This document shows positions 60,678 to 64,000 of a stretch of DNA of 64,000 nt, piece after piece. Every line of letters starts with the position of its first letter. Position 1 is the stretch's first letter. The position numbers were made by a program, and so were the translations under genes. Under the pieces are notes generated by a model. That model did no database searches and had not been told where the DNA came from. It saw only the letters and a program-made list of their open reading frames with translations. The DNA is from Lysobacter sp. MMG2 (GTDB taxonomy: Bacteria; Pseudomonadota; Gammaproteobacteria; Xanthomonadales; Xanthomonadaceae): contig NZ_JAERQY020000001.1 of NCBI RefSeq assembly GCF_016735495.2, forward strand, positions 1,426,001 to 1,490,000. Reading direction: 5' to 3'.

Positions 60678-63041
60678 TCAGCCATTCCCCGGGGCGAACG
60701 GAAATTCGAGCGACTCGTAGTACTCCAGCGAATGCGCGGGCGGCGCGTAGCCGGCCGGCAGCGGGCGCTGCGAGAAGGTCTGGAAGTAAGCGATGCTGGC
60801 GTCGCGCCACCACTGCGCTTCCTTCTCCTGGATCGCCAGGAAGGTCGCGACCTGTGCGTGGCGCTCCGGATCGATGCGGCCGGACAGGCCGTCCCAGGTC
60901 TTGCGCATGCCGCGCACCTGCTCGACGCCGTGCGTGTAGCGCACGACCAGCTCGTCCCACAGCGGGCGGCCGGACTTGGTCGTGTAGTCCCACGGCAGGT
61001 GGTGGAACCACAGCAGGAATTCCTCCGGCGTCTTCGCCGCATCGTCGAACTGCGCGGCCACCGGCTTGGCGTATTGCGACACGGCATCGCTGCCGCGCGT
61101 GGTGCGGTCGAAGCCGATGCCGTCCTTGGATGCGCGGTGGTAGTACACGCTGGTCCAGTCGGCGCGCGGGCCGCCCTGCACCCACGGGCCCGGGCCGTAG
61201 TGGTGGCTGCGACCCATCAGGTGGTGCAGGCCCAGCGGCGTCATGTAGTCCACCACCGCTTCGCGCGAGCCCATCATCATCGCGACGATGGGCTGCACGA
61301 CATCGGTGTCATTGGAGAACGTCATGCGCGTCCATTCCTCGGCGATGTCGCGCGAGGACGCCTGCGGATTCCATGCGAGCCGGCCGAACACGTACCAGTT
61401 GGCCTGGTCGAAGTGCGAGCCGCTCCAGTTGCGGTCGCTGCCGATGTTGGCCACGCCGGCCATGCCGGTGAGTTTGTAGCCGTGCAGCGAGCCGTCGACG
61501 ACCTCCGCCACGGTGGAGCCTTCGCCGCGCACGCGCGTATCGGCGCGCAGCGTCTCCTCGAACATCGGCCCCAGGTACGCCAGGTGCGTGGCGAAGCCCA
61601 GGTACTCCTTGGTGATCTGGAACTCCATCATCAGCGGCGTCTTCGGCATCGCGCCGAACAGCGGATGGAACGGCTCGCGCGGCTGGAAGTCGATGGCGCC
61701 GTTCTTCACCTGCACCATCACGTTGTCGCGGAACTTGCCGTCGAGCGGGACGAACTCGTTGAACGCCTGCTTGGCGCGATCATCCGGCGTTTCGTGCGAA
61801 TACACGAAGGCGCGCCAGATCACCTTGCCGCCGTGCGGCTTCACCGCGTCGGCCATCATGTTGGCGCCGTCGGCGTGCGTGCGGCCGTAATCCTGCGGAC
61901 CGGGCTGGCCTTCGGAATTGGCCTTCACCAAGAAGCCGCCGAAATCCGGGATGGCCTTGTAGATCTCGTCGGCCTTCGCCTTCCACCACGCGCGGACCTT
62001 CGGATCGAGCGGATCGGCGGTGTCGAGCCCGCCGATCTCCTTCGGCGCGCTGAAGCGCGCGCTCAGGAACACGCGGATGCCGTAGGGACGGAACACGTTC
62101 GCCAGCGCGGCCGCCTTCTCGATGTACATCGGCGTGAGCTGCTGCGCGCTCGCGTTGACGTTGTTGAGTACGGTGGCGTTGATGCCGATGGACGCGTTGG
62201 CGCGTGCGTAGTCGGTGTAGCGCGGGTCGACGTAGTCGGGGAGCTTGTGCCAGTCCCAGATGGATTCACCCGCATAACCGCGTTCGACGTGGCGGTTGAG
62301 GTTGTCCCAGTGATTGAGCATGCGCAGCTGCGTGCGCGGGACTTCGCGGATGTCGAGCGCGTCCAGCGGCTGGCGCGTCTGCAGCAGGCGCAGGAAGTCG
62401 AAGGCGCCGTGCATCGCGCCGGCATCGTCGTTGGCGGCGATGACGGTGGCCTTGCGGCCGTCGATCTCCACGCTGCGGATGCGATAGCCCTCGCGGCCCA
62501 GGTCCTTCGTGGCCAGGCGCGAGCGGGCGATGGCCTTCGACGAAGAAGGGGTGCCGACGATCAGCGCGCCATCGGCGTCGACCGCTTCGGCGGTGGCCGG
62601 TGCCGTGCCGAGCAGGCCGCCGAGACCGCGCAGGAGTTCATCGCGCGTGGCCTGCTGCGCGGGCGTGGCGGCCGGGGCGACGAGCTGCGCGATGCGGGCG
62701 CGATAGGCGGCGGCCTCGCCTTCGGGGATCGGGCGGTAGCGCAGCCACAGGTCGTAACCGTCCTCGGCCAGGGCGGGACGCGGGAGTAGCAGGGTCGCGA
62801 GGAGGAACAGCGCGAGGGCAATGATCCCCAGATAGCCGTAGCCCTTGCCGTCATTCCCGCGTAGGCGGGAGACCAACTGTCCGAACCCACTCCGGCCTCC
62901 GGAAAGCATGTTGCGGCTGACGCGGGGATGACGGCCAGAGGTACGGGGATGACAGCAAAGGTCACGGGAATCGCCGCTCGGGAAGCCGTGTACGCTGTCG
63001 CCGGGCGCGAGGGATGCCCGTACCATGTGCAAAGCTCTCAT
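60678..63041 (-). CDS. GH67 alpha-glucuronidase, exported
   Basis: A 787-residue enzyme that removes (4-O-methyl)glucuronate from the non-reducing end of xylo-oligosaccharides. YDLWLRYRPIPEGEAAAYRA is the family N-domain; FLVKANSEGQPGPQDYGRTH holds a catalytic Glu (about 375), with KVIWRAFVYSHETPDD and FQPREPFHPLFGAMP further on. Start: ATG 63041 has AGGA 6 bases upstream; ATG 62909 has none. If 63041 is right, residues about 30-64 are repeat-derived and precede the signal core GIIALALFLLATLLLPRPALA. Heads the right operon, divergent from the regulator. Confidence 0.88.
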   Translation of the reverse strand: MRALHMVRASLAPGDSVHGFPSGDSRDLCCHPRTSGRHPRVSRNMLSGGRSGFGQLVSRLRGNDGKGYGYLGIIALALFLLATLLLPRPALAEDGYDLWLRYRPIPEGEAAAYRARIAQLVAPAATPAQQATRDELLRGLGGLLGTAPATAEAVDADGALIVGTPSSSKAIARSRLATKDLGREGYRIRSVEIDGRKATVIAANDDAGAMHGAFDFLRLLQTRQPLDALDIREVPRTQLRMLNHWDNLNRHVERGYAGESIWDWHKLPDYVDPRYTDYARANASIGINATVLNNVNASAQQLTPMYIEKAAALANVFRPYGIRVFLSARFSAPKEIGGLDTADPLDPKVRAWWKAKADEIYKAIPDFGGFLVKANSEGQPGPQDYGRTHADGANMMADAVKPHGGKVIWRAFVYSHETPDDRAKQAFNEFVPLDGKFRDNVMVQVKNGAIDFQPREPFHPLFGAMPKTPLMMEFQITKEYLGFATHLAYLGPMFEETLRADTRVRGEGSTVAEVVDGSLHGYKLTGMAGVANIGSDRNWSGSHFDQANWYVFGRLAWNPQASSRDIAEEWTRMTFSNDTDVVQPIVAMMMGSREAVVDYMTPLGLHHLMGRSHHYGPGPWVQGGPRADWTSVYYHRASKDGIGFDRTTRGSDAVSQYAKPVAAQFDDAAKTPEEFLLWFHHLPWDYTTKSGRPLWDELVVRYTHGVEQVRGMRKTWDGLSGRIDPERHAQVATFLAIQEKEAQWWRDASIAYFQTFSQRPLPAGYAPPAHSLEYYESLEFPFAPGNG
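62850..62952. repeat. paired palindromic repeat inside the GH67 N-terminus
   Basis: Left arm GTCATTCCCGCGTAGGCGGG; right arm degenerate, ending CGCGGGGATGAC (62932), followed by another partial arm CGGGGATGAC at 62943-62952. Confidence 0.88.
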
Positions 63042-63139
63042 GCGCAGTCCTGGTTGAACTTGGAAATGGGGGTCCGTCGCTGCGACGGGCTCCACCCGAT
63101 GCGGCACCCGCGGCCGCCGGCCGACAGAAGGAACGAACG

Positions 63140-64000
63140 TTGGAGAAGCCGAAGAAGTCGCTGCGCCGCAAGGGCGATGCCGTCACCATCGACGAGGTCG
63201 CCGCGCTGGCGAGCGTTTCGCCGATGACGGTCTCGCGCGTGGTCAACGGTCAGGGCAAGGTGCGCGACAGCACGCGCGAACGCGTGATGCGCGCGGTCAA
63301 GGAACTGGGCTATACGCCCAACCTCGCCGCCAGTTCGCTCGCCGCCGCGCAGCACACGCGCATCGCGCTGATCTACACCAACCCCAGCTCGGCCTACCTG
63401 CGCGAGCTCCTGGTCGGCGCACTGCGCGGCGCGGCGCGCACCGCGGCGCAGCTGATGATCGACAGCTGGGACACCTACAACGCCGAAGCCCAGCGCAACG
63501 CCGCGCGCGAACTGGGCAAGAGCGTGGCGGGCGCGATCCTGCCGCCGCCGCTGTGCGAATCCAAGGCGGTGGTGTCGGAGCTGGTGGCGGCAGGCATTCC
63601 GGTGGTGGCGATCGCCTCGGGACGTTTCAGCCAGGAAATCTCCTGCGTGCGCATCGACGACTTCCGCGCCAGCCAGGAAATCACCGCGCACCTGATCTCG
63701 CTGGGCCACACGCGCATCGGTTACATCAAGGGCCATCCGAACCAGACCGCCAGCGCGCGGCGCTACGAGGGTTTCCAGGCCGCGCACGCGCAGGCCGGGC
63801 TCGAAGCCGACAACGCACTGGTGCAGCAGGGTTACTTCACCTACCGCTCGGGCCTGGAAGCCGCGGAAAAGCTGCTCTCGCACAAGAAGCCGCCCACGGC
63901 GATCTTCGCCAGCAACGACGACATGGCCGCCGCCGTGGTGTCCGTCGCGCACCGGCGAGGACTGGACGTGCCGCGCGATCTGTCGGTGGTGGGCTTCGAC
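63140..64000 (+). CDS. LacI-family regulator of the xylan locus, 3' end missing
   Basis: The first 287 codons of a LacI/GalR repressor; the gene runs off the right end. Helix-turn-helix about 13-60: VTIDEVAALASVSPMTVSRV, then LGYTPNLAASSLAAAQ (hinge). The periplasmic-binding-like effector domain begins TRIALIYTNPSSAYLREL and is cut after LSVVGFD. The start is TTG 63140 with AAGGA 7 bases upstream. Position and the two LacI palindromes near 38.4-38.6 kb suggest that it controls the locus; inducer may be a xylo-oligosaccharide or glucuronate (inference). Confidence 0.88.
   Translation, partial: MEKPKKSLRRKGDAVTIDEVAALASVSPMTVSRVVNGQGKVRDSTRERVMRAVKELGYTPNLAASSLAAAQHTRIALIYTNPSSAYLRELLVGALRGAARTAAQLMIDSWDTYNAEAQRNAARELGKSVAGAILPPPLCESKAVVSELVAAGIPVVAIASGRFSQEISCVRIDDFRASQEITAHLISLGHTRIGYIKGHPNQTASARRYEGFQAAHAQAGLEADNALVQQGYFTYRSGLEAAEKLLSHKKPPTAIFASNDDMAAAVVSVAHRRGLDVPRDLSVVGFD

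Noticed and set aside
59025-62789. Open frame of 1254 codons on the plus strand across the esterase and GH67
   Set aside because: Antisense shadow caused by GC-rich codon third positions; no ribosome site or motif.
43915-62952. Insertion sequences or miniature transposons as explanation of the repeats
   Set aside because: No transposase gene, no target-site duplication visible, elements are only 72-103 bp with facing hairpins; REP-like is the better description, though mobility cannot be excluded.

Overview
The window is high-GC gammaproteobacterial chromosome, most likely from the Xanthomonadaceae (Lysobacter/Stenotrophomonas/Xanthomonas group). This rests on gene content and order (ccoNOQP-G-H-I-S beside fnr, a TonB-receptor-led xylan locus, DUF4166, DUF1993 and DUF2909 proteins) and on the dispersed palindromic repeats typical of these genomes. 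It was read by eye only; family names come from recognised motifs, not from a database search.

Layout. Bases 1-5.3 kb hold small secreted, lipoprotein and housekeeping genes: a cut-off GNAT acetyltransferase, two low-complexity secreted proteins, a HAD hydrolase, a periplasmic EF-hand protein, a CPXCG protein, a lipoprotein, a membrane protein and a lytic transglycosylase. Bases 5.4-18.7 kb are an oxygen-responsive respiratory block: hemN, a MocR-type regulator, two small membrane proteins, the complete cbb3 oxidase operon with its assembly genes, a TauE/SafE-like membrane protein and an Fe-S Fnr. Fnr-type boxes precede hemN and ccoN, so the regulator sits beside its apparent targets. Bases 19-32 kb are mixed: an outer-membrane barrel, an amino-acid permease, a lipoprotein amidase, gnd, a lipocalin, an orphan OmpR-type response regulator, dodecin, and motAB with a sigma-28-like promoter. 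Two secreted proteins here share a Cys motif.

Bases 31.9-64 kb are one large glucuronoxylan utilisation locus. The left arm (minus strand) has a TonB-dependent receptor, a GPH symporter, an intracellular GH43 and an aldose epimerase. The middle arm (plus) has an ExuT-like hexuronate transporter, two GH10 xylanases, a GH115 alpha-glucuronidase, uxaC, a GH2 and an SMP-30 lactonase. The right arm (minus) has a GH67 alpha-glucuronidase, a carbohydrate esterase, D-mannonate dehydratase, a GH43, a GH3 and uxuB, with a divergent LacI-family regulator cut by the window end. Two 14-16 bp LacI-type palindromes lie between the receptor and exuT. Together these genes would depolymerise and de-esterify decorated xylan, import oligosaccharides and glucuronate, and take glucuronate to 2-keto-3-deoxygluconate through UxaC, UxuB and ManD.

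The most unusual feature is how paired palindromic repeats punctuate this locus. Three adjacent-operon secreted hydrolases (GH3, GH43, GH67) carry such a repeat in frame between the only usable start codons and the signal-peptide core, with no ATG, GTG or TTG after the repeat. No tRNA, rRNA, CRISPR array, IS element or prophage was seen.
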